From Paenibacillus_AB hodogayensis (GTDB lineage Bacteria; Bacillota; Bacilli; Paenibacillales; NBRC-103111), in NCBI RefSeq assembly GCF_039536325.1, contig NZ_BAAAYO010000018.1, forward strand, positions 124,001-188,000: 64,000 nucleotides of DNA, written 5' to 3'. Positions 7,701 to 16,228 of this stretch are shown in pieces (position 1 is the first letter of the stretch; every line of letters starts with the position of its first letter). The notes beneath the pieces are model-generated. The model was not told where the DNA came from and did not search any database. It worked only from the letters and a program-made list of their open reading frames with translations. A program made the translations under genes and the position numbers.

Positions 7701-10636
7701 GTGCGAAACTATATGATATGTCCATACATGCAATATTGACGGAAACCGGAGATGCCTTGCTTTGGGGGCTGAAGGATGGACGCACAGTAAGCGGAGAAAC
7801 GTTCCGCAAATTGATGTTCGCCTGGCACGAGCCCTCCTGCTACGGAACCATACTGGAGCTGCAGCAGGCCGGGGAGCTTGTCGTGACGGTTCTCCCTTCG
7901 GAGATGGTACTCCCCTTCTTCGCCGAACCCAATCTCATGGACGTTCTCCGCTGGGAAAACGGCGACGAAGCGACCAAGGGATTATTCGAAGCTGCGCCGC
8001 TTCTGTACCGTGAAGCTCAAGCGGGCCGCTATATGCCCAGCTACGGCGCTTATCGGAACGGGAAGCTGCAATGGACGTGGGAGGCGGATTCCGATGAGCT
8101 GGAACAGCTTAATTGGGAGGCGCTAACTAGTCTGGACGCTTCCGGAGACAACCTGTCCGGATTGCGCTCCGCCTTTTCGGCCGCCGTATCGATGAAGCAC
8201 TATGCGGACGAAGCATCCGTGTCCGACCTACGGCGGGAGTATCCCTCGTTGTTCCAGCGAACGCAGTCGGCAGACTCGACTATGGTGCTGACGGAGGAGG
8301 AGTGGCTCATATCGCTCGGCTGGAAGCCGGACCTGGCTCCCTTCCGTCCTACGCTGCAACTGCTTGAGCCGGACGAAGACCAAGCCGAATGGCTCCTGCG
8401 TCTGGTGCTGCAGGACAAGAGCGATGGATCGGCACTTGTACCGATCCGTCTCGCTGCAGACGGACATGCTTCCGGCTTATGGCCGCCCGACTGGAGCCCT
8501 TTCATCCGGGAGCGTTCTCCAGGATGGGCTGCCAGACTCCTCGCCACGCTTCCGAACATGAACAGTCGTGGTGAGCTGTTCGCTGCGCCGTTAAGCGACG
8601 AGGCCGCTTGGCACTTTCTGACCACGGACAGCCGCCAATTGCTCAGTGATGGCTGGCATGTCATGCTGCCCGGCTGGTGGGAAGCCGCCTCGAAGCGGAA
8701 GCCCCGCCTACGCGCACAGGTTACACCGGATGCGGGCGGTAGAGGCCAGTCGTTATTCGGGCTGAACGCCTTGGTCGACTTCGACTGGCGCATTGCAATC
8801 GGAGATGCGGATCTGAACGAAGCTGAATTCGCAGAGCTGCTGAGCCACAAGGAGCGGTTGATCCGCTTCCGCGGCGAATGGGTCGTCTTGGACCCTGCCC
8901 TGTTGGAGAAAATCCGGAGGCTCATGTCAAGTGTGAATCCGGAAGAAGGCTTGTCCTTGCAGGACATTCTCCAGCTCCACCTGTTAAGTGAATCGGAGCA
9001 AGAATGGACAGGCAAAAACGGACGGTCATCCCGAGAAGATGCGAGCGATCTCGAAGACGAGGAAGAGCAGCTTCAACTGCAAGTGGAGTTGAATACTCAC
9101 CTCTTGGCACTGCTCCGTCAGCTTGCACAGCCGTCGGAATTGGCTCCGCTATCCGTACCTGACGGACTGCGCGCCGAGCTGCGCGGCTACCAGCGTGAAG
9201 GGTTCACCTGGCTCAGCCATCTGAGAACGTTCGGGCTGGGCGCCTGTCTCGCCGATGATATGGGACTCGGGAAAACGGTTCAATTCATCACCTATTTGCT
9301 CCGGCATCGCGCAGAGTCCGAATTTCCCGCACTACTCATCTGCCCAACTTCGGTGTTGGGCAACTGGCAGAAGGAGCTTGCCCGATTCGCTCCCGAGCTG
9401 AGGGTTCAGCTTCATTATGGGAAGGGACGGCTCATCCGCGAGGAGATTGCCGAGGCTGTGAAGGATGCAGACGTCGTCATCACCTCCTATACAACGGCGC
9501 TGCTGGATCAGGAAGTGCTGCAGGAGATCGTCTGGAGCTCCCTTTGTCTCGACGAAGCCCAGAACATCAAGAACGCGCAGAACAAGCAATCGGTCGCCAT
9601 CCGCTCTCTGCAAGCCAGACATCGCATTGCCATGACCGGAACGCCCATCGAGAACCGGTTGTCGGAGCTGTGGTCGATCTACGACTTCCTCAACCCGGGT
9701 TACTTGGGGAACCAGCGCGGGTTTCAGCATCGGTTCGCCAATCCTATCGAGAAGCACCAGGATGAGGAGCGAACGGCCCAGCTCCAGAAGCTCGTCAAGC
9801 CCTTCATGCTGAGGCGCAAGAAGAACGATCCCGCAATCCAGCTCGATCTGCCGGACAAGCAGGAGATGAAAGTATATATGAACCTGACCGCCGAACAGGG
9901 AGCGCTTTACGAACAGACGGTCAAACATCTGATGGAGCGGATGAACAATCTGGAGGGGATTGAGCGTAAGGGAGCCATTCTCGCCGCCTTGACCCAGCTC
10001 AAACAACTGTGCGACCATCCCGTGCTGCTCACGAAGGAAGCGGTGCCGCCCGAGGAAGTGCTACAGTTCGAAGAGCAGCGCGATGCGTTCATCACCCGAT
10101 CGGCGAAGCTGGAACGACTGGTTGCCATGGTCGACGAGCTTCGGGACGAGGGCGATTCCTGCTTGATCTTCACGCAGTATGTAGGCATGGGCCGCATGTT
10201 GGCCGACGTGCTGCGGGTGCATCGAGGCGAGCCCGTGCTGTACCTGAATGGCAGCACGCCCAAAGCGGATCGCGATAAAATGATCGATACGTTCCAGGCG
10301 GGAGACGGTTCGGGACCGGGCATCTTCGTCCTGTCCTTGAAGGCCGGCGGAGTCGGCCTCAACCTGACGGCGGCCAATCACGTCTTCCACTTCGATCGCT
10401 GGTGGAACCCGGCTGTCGAGAACCAAGCGACCGACCGCGCCTATCGGATGGGACAGAAGCGCAATGTACAGGTGCACAAATTTATTTCCCTCGGCACGTT
10501 GGAGGAGAAGATCGACGAGATGCTGGAGAGCAAGATGAGCTTGAGCGAGAACGTCATCTCCTCCTCCGAAGGCTGGATTACCGAGCTCTCGAACGACGAG
10601 CTCCGCGACCTGTTCACGCTGCGGCAATCGTGGTAA
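7697..10636 (+). CDS. SNF2-family DEAD/DEAH-box helicase (RapA/HepA-like)
   Basis: A 979-residue SNF2 ATPase. The N-terminal 500 residues form the SNF2-associated region common in bacterial members. Motif I (DDMGLGKT) lies near residue 520, the DEAQ box near 617, and the C-terminal helicase lobe contains FILSLKAGGVGLNL-type and RAYRMGQ motifs near 885-915, so both RecA lobes look complete. These enzymes translocate on double-stranded DNA and remodel protein-DNA complexes. The gene starts within the stop codon of the SWIM gene and ends just before a strong hairpin terminator. There is no methylase or nuclease next to it, so a defence role is not supported by context; transcription-complex recycling or DNA repair is more likely. 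Confidence 0.92.
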   Translation: MSAKLYDMSIHAILTETGDALLWGLKDGRTVSGETFRKLMFAWHEPSCYGTILELQQAGELVVTVLPSEMVLPFFAEPNLMDVLRWENGDEATKGLFEAAPLLYREAQAGRYMPSYGAYRNGKLQWTWEADSDELEQLNWEALTSLDASGDNLSGLRSAFSAAVSMKHYADEASVSDLRREYPSLFQRTQSADSTMVLTEEEWLISLGWKPDLAPFRPTLQLLEPDEDQAEWLLRLVLQDKSDGSALVPIRLAADGHASGLWPPDWSPFIRERSPGWAARLLATLPNMNSRGELFAAPLSDEAAWHFLTTDSRQLLSDGWHVMLPGWWEAASKRKPRLRAQVTPDAGGRGQSLFGLNALVDFDWRIAIGDADLNEAEFAELLSHKERLIRFRGEWVVLDPALLEKIRRLMSSVNPEEGLSLQDILQLHLLSESEQEWTGKNGRSSREDASDLEDEEEQLQLQVELNTHLLALLRQLAQPSELAPLSVPDGLRAELRGYQREGFTWLSHLRTFGLGACLADDMGLGKTVQFITYLLRHRAESEFPALLICPTSVLGNWQKELARFAPELRVQLHYGKGRLIREEIAEAVKDADVVITSYTTALLDQEVLQEIVWSSLCLDEAQNIKNAQNKQSVAIRSLQARHRIAMTGTPIENRLSELWSIYDFLNPGYLGNQRGFQHRFANPIEKHQDEERTAQLQKLVKPFMLRRKKNDPAIQLDLPDKQEMKVYMNLTAEQGALYEQTVKHLMERMNNLEGIERKGAILAALTQLKQLCDHPVLLTKEAVPPEEVLQFEEQRDAFITRSAKLERLVAMVDELRDEGDSCLIFTQYVGMGRMLADVLRVHRGEPVLYLNGSTPKADRDKMIDTFQAGDGSGPGIFVLSLKAGGVGLNLTAANHVFHFDRWWNPAVENQATDRAYRMGQKRNVQVHKFISLGTLEEKIDEMLESKMSLSENVISSSEGWITELSNDELRDLFTLRQSW

Positions 10637-10648
10637 TGAACAGTGCCG

Positions 10649-10675
10649 CGTTAGTGAACTAACGTTATCCGTAAG
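10649..10675. repeat. Small palindrome with AACTAACGTT-type motif
   Basis: CGTTAGT and ACTAACG (10649-10655 and 10658-10664) form a 7-bp inverted repeat with a 2-nt centre, running into CGTTATCCGTAAGG. A near match to the second half recurs at 47073-47091. It may be a dispersed intergenic element. Confidence 0.4.
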
Positions 10676-10682
10676 GCGAACA

Positions 10683-10713
10683 AAGGCAGCCGATCGTTCT
10701 GATCGGCTGCCTT
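10683..10713. terminator. Rho-independent terminator after the SNF2 gene
   Basis: A perfect 13-bp stem (10683-10695 with 10701-10713) and 5-nt loop, followed by a T-rich stretch on the plus strand. It can also act on leuA transcripts reading leftward from 10885. Confidence 0.8.
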
Positions 10714-10884
10714 CCTGTCTTTGAGCTGGCGTTTCCGCTAGCTCATTAGTTGCTTGCACAAAAGAAACGAGTATTCCTTTCAGCGAATAAGTTCGATCGA
10801 GGAATCTCTGGAGGTTTGGAGTAACATCCCATCATCAGACCTGAGTACGCGCGAGATCGAATCGGCCACCTAACGCTGGTGAAA

Positions 10885-12561
10885 TTAGGGGTTCTCGCTA
10901 CGATTACGACTCATTTGATTGACAGCGCTGAACAGAGCTTTTATAGACGAGGCCATAATATCGACGTCAATGCCGCAGCCCCAATATACAGTGCGGTCCG
11001 CAGCCGTAATTCCGATATACGAAACCGCTTGGGATTTAGAGCCGGTTTCCAAAGCGTGCTCCTTATAGACCAGATCGCTGTATTCCAAGCCCAAATAAGC
11101 TTGCAGCGCATTGCTGATGGAATCGAGTCCTCCGTTCCCCGTCCCCGTAATTTCTTTGACTCCGTCGCTCGTCCGCAGCACCACGATCGTTTGGAAATCG
11201 GTATCGTCGTTTATGCGGTATTTTACAAACTCCAGAGGCGTCTTAATATTCACATATTCCTTGGTGAAAATATCGTGTATGTCATCCGGGAGCAGTTCTT
11301 TTTGCTGGTGATCGGATACGTTTTTGACGCAATAGCCGAAGTGCTCGCGCATTTTCTGGGGAAGATCCAGTCCATACTTTTGCTGCAGCACGTAACCGAT
11401 TCCGCCTTTGCCGGACTGACTGTTGATGCGGATAATATCGCCTTCGTATTGTCTGCCGATATCCTTCGGATCGATCAACAGATAAGGGACCGACCAATGC
11501 TGCGGCTCTTTCTCTTCGCGCCACTTCATTCCCTTGGCAATCGCATCCTGATGGGAACCGGAGAACGCGGTAAAGACCAGCTCGCCGCCGTAAGGATGTC
11601 TTTCGCTCACCCGCATCCGGGTAAGCCGCTCATAAACAGAGATCATCGCCGGGATGTTCTCGAAATTCAGCTTCGGATCCACCCCGTGCGAGTACATGTT
11701 CAGGGCCAGCGTCACAATGTCTACATTCCCCGTCCGTTCGCCGTTTCCGAACAAAGTCCCTTCTACGCGCTGCGCTCCGGCCAGCATCCCCAGTTCGGCG
11801 TCAGCTACACCCGTCCCTCTGTCGTTGTGCGGATGAAGCGATACAATCACATGCTCACGGTAATGCAAGCGTTCGCTCATATACTCAATCTGGCTGGCGT
11901 AGACGTGGGGCATCGACATCGAAACCGTTGCCGGCAGGTTGATAATGACCGGATTCTCCGCCGTCGGCTGCCATACGTCGAGCACTTGGTTACAAATGTC
12001 CAGCGCAAATTCGATCTCCGTGCCCGTAAAGCTTTCCGGCGAATACTGGAACTGGAAGTTCCCCTCCGTTTCCGCCGCGCACTCCTTCAACAGCTTGGCG
12101 CCGCTCAAGGCGATGTCGATAATCTCCTCTTTCGATTTACGGAACACTTGTTCTCTCTGCGCAACAGACGTCGAGTTATACAAATGGACGACTGCCTTTT
12201 TCGCGCCTTTCAGCGACTCGAACGTTTTACGGATAATATGCTCCCTCGATTGGGTAAGCACTTGGATCGTGACGTCATCCGGAATCAAATCCTGCTCGAT
12301 CAAGGTGCGCAGGAAGGTGAATTCCGTCTCCGACGCTGCGGGGAATCCGACTTCGATCTCCTTAAACCCGATCTCCACCAGCATTTTGAAGTATTCCAGC
12401 TTTTCTTCCAAATTCATCGGAACGATCAGCGCCTGGTTCCCGTCGCGCAGGTCGACGCTGCACCAAATGGGCGCTTCCGTAATATATTCTTTGCGGGTCC
12501 AATTCAAGCTGGTCTCCGGCGGCATAAAATATCCTCTGGCGTATTTGTCAACATGTTTCAT
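10885..12561 (-). CDS. leuA: 2-isopropylmalate synthase (long form, LeuA type 2)
   Basis: A 558-residue enzyme that condenses acetyl-CoA with 2-oxoisovalerate, the committed step of leucine synthesis. The HMGL-like TIM barrel shows SVDLRDGNQ (residues 35-43; metal-binding Asp) and the HPHNDRGTG metal motif near residue 245; the C-terminal third is the LeuA regulatory (allosteric dimer) domain with GTGNGGLDSISNAL. Length and sequence style match the long type found in actinobacteria and yeast rather than the usual ~510-residue Bacillus LeuA. It stands alone, with no ilv or leuBCD neighbour, and is controlled by the T-box leader upstream. Cytoplasmic. Confidence in function is high. Confidence 0.95.
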   Translation of the reverse strand: MKHVDKYARGYFMPPETSLNWTRKEYITEAPIWCSVDLRDGNQALIVPMNLEEKLEYFKMLVEIGFKEIEVGFPAASETEFTFLRTLIEQDLIPDDVTIQVLTQSREHIIRKTFESLKGAKKAVVHLYNSTSVAQREQVFRKSKEEIIDIALSGAKLLKECAAETEGNFQFQYSPESFTGTEIEFALDICNQVLDVWQPTAENPVIINLPATVSMSMPHVYASQIEYMSERLHYREHVIVSLHPHNDRGTGVADAELGMLAGAQRVEGTLFGNGERTGNVDIVTLALNMYSHGVDPKLNFENIPAMISVYERLTRMRVSERHPYGGELVFTAFSGSHQDAIAKGMKWREEKEPQHWSVPYLLIDPKDIGRQYEGDIIRINSQSGKGGIGYVLQQKYGLDLPQKMREHFGYCVKNVSDHQQKELLPDDIHDIFTKEYVNIKTPLEFVKYRINDDTDFQTIVVLRTSDGVKEITGTGNGGLDSISNALQAYLGLEYSDLVYKEHALETGSKSQAVSYIGITAADRTVYWGCGIDVDIMASSIKALFSAVNQMSRNRSENP

Positions 12562-12620
12562 GGGGTATCCACCTTTTCATCGATTTTTGACACGGATCGG
12601 TTCAACGCCAGGCACAACAC

Positions 12621-12921
12621 AAAAAAAGCCTTCCCTCTCTGTTTACAGAGACGAAAGACTGTGACGTCTTGCGCGGTACCACTCCGAATTCACGCCATTG
12701 ACGGCATGCACTCTGCGGATAAAGAGCTCCCGGACTACTGGCAACCCTTATATCCTCCTGAAGATAACGGTCAGGATGCCGGCTCGGCCTACTTCCCTAT
12801 CATGGGTTCAGCGAGCAACTCCAAGGCGAGTTCCGGTTTTCCTTGCGGCTGTTTCGCACCAACCAACAGCTCTCTGATCGCTTAGAAAAGCGTACTATTC
12901 CTTTTCAACGTATTCGGTATT
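12621..12921 (-). promoter_or_regulatory. T-box riboswitch (leucine) controlling leuA
   Basis: The minus strand contains the T-box core AGTGGTACCGCG (about 12672-12684), followed by a terminator stem (12628-12660, loop TAAA) and a run of seven T at 12621-12627. Upstream are Stem I-like sequences, with GGAACTCGCC placing a CTC triplet at 12828-12830 as the probable specifier, matching leucine. Uncharged tRNA-Leu would pair with the specifier and the T-box bulge to favour the antiterminator and let leuA be transcribed. The family assignment is clear; the specifier position is inferred. Confidence 0.93.
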
Positions 12922-12927
12922 AAAACT

Positions 12928-12956
12928 ATGCTATAACACCTTCGCCTCGTTGTCAA
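12928..12956 (-). promoter_or_regulatory. Promoter of the leuA T-box transcript
   Basis: A perfect TTGACA (minus strand, 12951-12956), a 17-bp spacer and TAGCAT (12928-12933). Predicted start near 12921, directly before the T-box leader. Confidence 0.6.
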
Positions 12957-13250
12957 ATGCTTTAGGCTTTTTTTTAATCACATACCCTCGGTTACCTTCG
13001 GCTGCCTTTATCCTAGAGCGCGTGTACGCCGCTTCCGCCAGCTTTTAGATCAATACAAAAAAATTATATTATCCCGTATATGGGATTTTTCCATGAAATT
13101 TGCTCGTGTGAAAGCCCCTTGAGTATGAGAGCCTAACTATTTAGTCTTTATGTAAAAAACCAAACATTAAACTGGACAACAATGGTGGTTTTGCTTAAAT
13201 CAAATATCAACAACAAACTTTCAAAGCCTATACAAAAAGCGATGAGAATT
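12957..13250. other. AT-rich intergenic stretch
   Basis: No gene is supported here. The DNA is markedly richer in A and T than the flanks. A plus-strand frame at 13182-13475 has no ribosome site and no recognisable protein, and it crosses the hairpin at 13239-13267, so it is not called. Confidence 0.5.
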
Positions 13251-13267
13251 TTATTTCTTCTCATCGC
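13231..13267 (-). terminator. Rho-independent terminator, minus strand
   Basis: A perfect 10-bp stem (13258-13267 with 13239-13248), 9-nt loop, then TTTTTG on the minus strand. It directly follows the degenerate frame at 13251-13580. Confidence 0.7.
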
Positions 13268-13580
13268 GTTGCGGCTCTTCCTCAAAATCAGTGCTCGACG
13301 TGATGGGAAGGTCCAGAGAGCCTCTAACGTCCTTATAAAGGATGAGGAGATTTGTACGATTCTTCACACAAGTTGTCTCCAAAGCAATTCCAATTCATGC
13401 CTGTTGTGCGAAAAGTCGTACAAAAAGCAAGACGCGGCATTTAAAAAGCGAAAATTTATACGGTATTTCATATAAAACACTCGTCATCGCCTGGAAAAGA
13501 CCGTTTCCTGTATGAAATATCGTACAAAGCAGCCTTCCTTCCAACGACCTTCTCTCCCGCGCTACAGTCAACGTCATCAT
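13251..13580 (-). pseudogene. Possible degenerate small gene ending at a terminator
   Basis: A minus-strand frame begins with an ATG at 13580, meets a TGA at 13395-13397 and continues in the same frame to a TAA at 13251-13253 inside the terminator hairpin; the last residues are acidic and charged (FEEEPQRDEKK). Two related sub-units, LCTIFHT-like and LYEIPYK-like, derive from a partly repeated DNA segment (13463-13525). I do not recognise a family. It may be a decayed gene or part of a dispersed repeat; the in-frame stop and terminator are what can be seen. Confidence 0.3.
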
Positions 13581-13689
13581 GGGTCCAGACCAAGCCCATT
13601 TCGAACCTAAAAGGGTGTTTGACTAGACCACACCACTAACGTCATGGAATATGTTGTTATTATAAAAAAATGGGTGGGGGGAAATTACA

Positions 13690-14841
13690 TTGGCTATCCG
13701 CTACAGCATCGTCATTCCAACCTATAATCGAGCCCCGCAGCTGTTGCTCACACTCGCATCCTTTGAAACCCAAACTTATCAGAAGCAACTGTTCGAAGTG
13801 ATTGTAGCTGATGACGGTTCTACAGATGGAACGAAGGAAATGGTTGAAGGCTTCCAAGCATCCTACCCTCTTATCTATGTATTCCATCCGGAACAACGCG
13901 GTCGATCTGCCGTTAGAAATTTGGGGCTGCGCCAAGCGAGAGGGCTGTACATCATCTTCTGCGATGCTGACTTTTTGGTGCTGCCTGAGTTCATTAGCAT
14001 TGTGAGCCGTTATCACCGCAAATATCCCAAAGCGGTGCTTTCAGGCTTTCCTTACTCATGGGATAATGCTTATACCCATTATTACCCTGGGTTTTCCCCT
14101 GAGGAAAAAGAACATTTTCGTAGCACACTTACACAATCCAACGTATGGAGGGCAGACTTTGATACAGCGAATGATATTATTCCGCTAATTACGCCAGAAG
14201 ATATCCTTCGCCAAACAGATGCATTGTCAAAAGTTGCTTTCCCCTCAAGAGTTCCCCCCAATATCAAAAAGCAATTTGCCTCAACGGATGTAGCTCCCTG
14301 GATGTTATTAGTTACTCGTTGTGTATCAATGAGACGCAGCCATTTGACTCGTATTAGAGGTTTCAATGAACGGTTTGTACTCTATGGACTCGAAGACTGG
14401 GACCTTGGCTATAGGCTGCATCGATTGAAGATCCCTTTTTATTGCATCAAAGAGGTTGTCGGCTATCACCAGGAACATCCAACCTACTTAAGAGGGGAAG
14501 TCTTAAATACTGAAAATCTGAAAATCATGTTTGAAACCTACGGGTTCAATGACTCCTCCTTAAATTTATTTGCCCTTGTACCCCCATCCGAGGATTTGGA
14601 GACTTACAAAAATACGCTGCGGGTATTGCGCAGGGGAATCCGTTCTAAGTTAACACGTCCGTCAGCACTGTTGTTGAGGAGAACACTAAGAATGGCAGCC
14701 AAACAGTTCTTTCAACCCAACAATACCCCAGCCTACAAAAAAACATTGCAAAAGATTAAAAAAGAATCAATGAACAGGAAAAGTCGAGTCGCTCACGTTT
14801 TACGAGAAATGGTGCTGAAGTCTGAAAAGCTGGTAGAGTAA
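13690..14841 (+). CDS. Family 2 glycosyltransferase with Glyco_transf_7C-like C-terminal part
   Basis: A 383-residue protein beginning at a TTG (13690) preceded by GGTGGGGGG. The GT-A fold is clear: SIVIPTYNR at residues 6-14, DDGSTDGT near 41-48 and a DAD metal motif near 97. A GFNERF...EDWDLGYRL motif near 225-245 is the acceptor-side element of Glyco_transf_7C proteins. The basic, Lys-rich C-terminus may touch the membrane. It would transfer a sugar from a nucleotide donor to a glycan, lipid or spore-surface protein; the acceptor is unknown. It stands alone, in DNA clearly richer in AT than its neighbours, consistent with acquisition by transfer. Confidence 0.88.
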   Translation: MAIRYSIVIPTYNRAPQLLLTLASFETQTYQKQLFEVIVADDGSTDGTKEMVEGFQASYPLIYVFHPEQRGRSAVRNLGLRQARGLYIIFCDADFLVLPEFISIVSRYHRKYPKAVLSGFPYSWDNAYTHYYPGFSPEEKEHFRSTLTQSNVWRADFDTANDIIPLITPEDILRQTDALSKVAFPSRVPPNIKKQFASTDVAPWMLLVTRCVSMRRSHLTRIRGFNERFVLYGLEDWDLGYRLHRLKIPFYCIKEVVGYHQEHPTYLRGEVLNTENLKIMFETYGFNDSSLNLFALVPPSEDLETYKNTLRVLRRGIRSKLTRPSALLLRRTLRMAAKQFFQPNNTPAYKKTLQKIKKESMNRKSRVAHVLREMVLKSEKLVE

Positions 14842-15193
14842 CATTATTCGTTTTCAACGTGCAACTCGTATCGCATTTGTCCCGATGATATGCAAGAGAT
14901 GACCCGAGACCTATTTGTTATATGCCTTCGTTGCATGGTAAGTATCGACAATTCGATTGAGCTTGCTCCCGTTGCCGACTCGCCGATGCAGATCGCAGCG
15001 GCAGATTTCGATTGCCTGCTCTCTCCGCTTCGCTACGGTCCGCACGATCGCCCCCCTTAGAGGGGTTCACCTTTCTTTACAGACTAAAAGACACCCCTGC
15101 GGGTGTCCTTTCGTTTGTATGGAGGCGAAGCGTGGCATGGCAAATTCACAAATTGTCGCCGCGGGATGCCCGGATTCTTGATAAGGTACAAAT
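14842..15193. other. Intergenic region between convergent genes
   Basis: No gene is supported in these 350 bases. It holds a hairpin at 15086-15110. Short frames here lack ribosome sites and protein-like composition. Confidence 0.5.
15086..15110. terminator. Probable bidirectional terminator
   Basis: GACACCC (15090-15096) pairs with GGGTGTC (15101-15107) around a CTGC loop, flanked by A4 on the left and CTTT on the right. It lies between the glycosyltransferase and the convergent protease gene and could serve both. Confidence 0.55.
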
Positions 15194-15577
15194 CTAATCT
15201 TTAGCCAGTACGGTCAGTTCCTTCGAATCAATGACCAGCCCAGCTGGACGGATATAATCAAACCCAAGTATACCGTTTATTTCCATTCCGTAATGCATGT
15301 CTCCAATTTCTACTTCAAATGCAGACAACGCAGTCTCTCCTACCTTCACAAAATCAAAATGCTTGGAATATACAACCTCTACTCCACCTACGCCCCTGAT
15401 CTTGTTCAGAAAATCGCCAGGTTCTACTTTAACCCCTATGACGTCCACCGCATCCGCGCTGAAAATGGTTCCGGCCGATCCCGTGTCGAGCAACACATTC
15501 TTCAGATGAAGTTCTTCGCCTCGATAACAAATCGTTACTTCTATAAAGGGGAGTCCATTCCTTACGTCTATGTTCAT
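15194..15577 (-). CDS. Retropepsin-like (clan AA) aspartic protease, single domain
   Basis: A 127-residue protein with one aspartic protease lobe: VLLDTGSAGTIFS (catalytic Asp31-Thr-Gly) and, about 75 residues later, the hydrophobic-Gly motif GILGFDYI followed by VIDSKELTV, the classical retropepsin arrangement. Like viral proteases and bacterial clan AA members it should work as a homodimer. No signal peptide or membrane segment is seen. The start is the ATG at 15577, which overlaps the stop of the upstream gene (ATGA), so the two are translationally coupled. The substrate is unknown; the tight coupling suggests that the upstream protein is a partner or substrate. Confidence 0.82.
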   Translation of the reverse strand: MNIDVRNGLPFIEVTICYRGEELHLKNVLLDTGSAGTIFSADAVDVIGVKVEPGDFLNKIRGVGGVEVVYSKHFDFVKVGETALSAFEVEIGDMHYGMEINGILGFDYIRPAGLVIDSKELTVLAKD

Positions 15578-15831
15578 CGGGGTCCTCGAACCCCTGCCCA
15601 TTTCTCCCGAAGCTCCAGCTTTTCGCGAGATGTATGAAAGAAGCCGTATTCCCGATATGGATGAGCCCGATGCAATTCATAATAGCGCTTCATGGCAACG
15701 GAGGAATCATCAAAACGATCAATGACAGCCACCTCGTCAACGAGCCAGTACCCTCCCTCCGAACGAGACTTTAACGCCTCGCAGACAACCCATTCATTAG
15801 GAAACTGTTCTCGAGCCTCTTCCCATTTCAT
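15574..15831 (-). CDS. Small conserved-looking protein coupled to a retropepsin-like protease
   Basis: An 85-residue acidic/basic mixed protein beginning at the ATG at 15831 with GGGGGTGG upstream. It starts MKWEEAREQFPNEWV and has a compact alpha/beta look (WLVDEVAVIDRFDDS, then MKRYYELHRAHP). No membrane segment or signal peptide. I do not recognise a named domain. It is the first gene of a two-gene unit whose second member is the clan AA protease starting within its stop codon. A regulator, chaperone or substrate role is possible but only inferred from coupling. Confidence 0.7.
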   Translation of the reverse strand: MKWEEAREQFPNEWVVCEALKSRSEGGYWLVDEVAVIDRFDDSSVAMKRYYELHRAHPYREYGFFHTSREKLELREKWAGVRGPR

Positions 15832-16028
15832 CCTTGCCACCCCCAAATTTAGCTATCTTGATTATAGCATAAGAGCCTATCCAGAAAAATACACGTGGTT
15901 CGGTGTGACAATCGAATGACTCTTCGGAAGTAACTATTCACTTTTGTAATCAGGGAAAAATCACATTCTGCCGAAGCATCAACGCGCTTCGCGTCACGTA
16001 TCGTAGGATTCAGTCCGTTCCCTTGCTG

Positions 16029-16199
16029 CTACATGTTCCTGGAGGCACGTACGGTGTACAAGCGGTCGAAAATATGCCGGATCTCCGACTCCGAAATTCC
16101 TTGACCGCGATCCCATACGTCGACCGTCTGCTTCAAATTCATCTGATGAAGCCGTCTATTCTTGCAGACAAGCTAACTTCTCCCCTCCGTGCATCCTCA
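16029..16199 (-). pseudogene. Remnant of a sensor histidine kinase ATPase domain
   Basis: On the minus strand, 16029-16142 encodes QTVDVWDRGQGISESEIR followed by HIFDRLYTV and RASRNM with a stop. This matches the G1 box and the phenylalanine region of a HATPase_c domain (VWDrGkGI..IFeRLY). The preceding part, EVSLSARIDGF, is in another frame (16150-16199), so there is a frameshift, and the kinase core, dimerisation domain and G2 box are missing. It is a short relic lying just downstream of the ankyrin gene. Confidence 0.55.
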
Positions 16200-16228
16200 G
16201 CAACCGCTCACCAGTGCAGCAGTCCGGC

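Noticed and set aside
6141..10636. SWIM plus SNF2 pair as a phage-defence island
   Set aside because: No nuclease, methylase or other defence gene is nearby, and the pair is common as a housekeeping-like unit in Firmicutes.
10879..12885. A 668-codon plus-strand frame opposite leuA and its T-box
   Set aside because: It is the antisense shadow of a clear LeuA and crosses the T-box; no ribosome site and a low-complexity, Arg/Leu-rich composition.
13182..13475. A 97-codon plus-strand frame in the AT-rich stretch
   Set aside because: No ribosome site, crosses a terminator hairpin, and lacks any recognisable motif.
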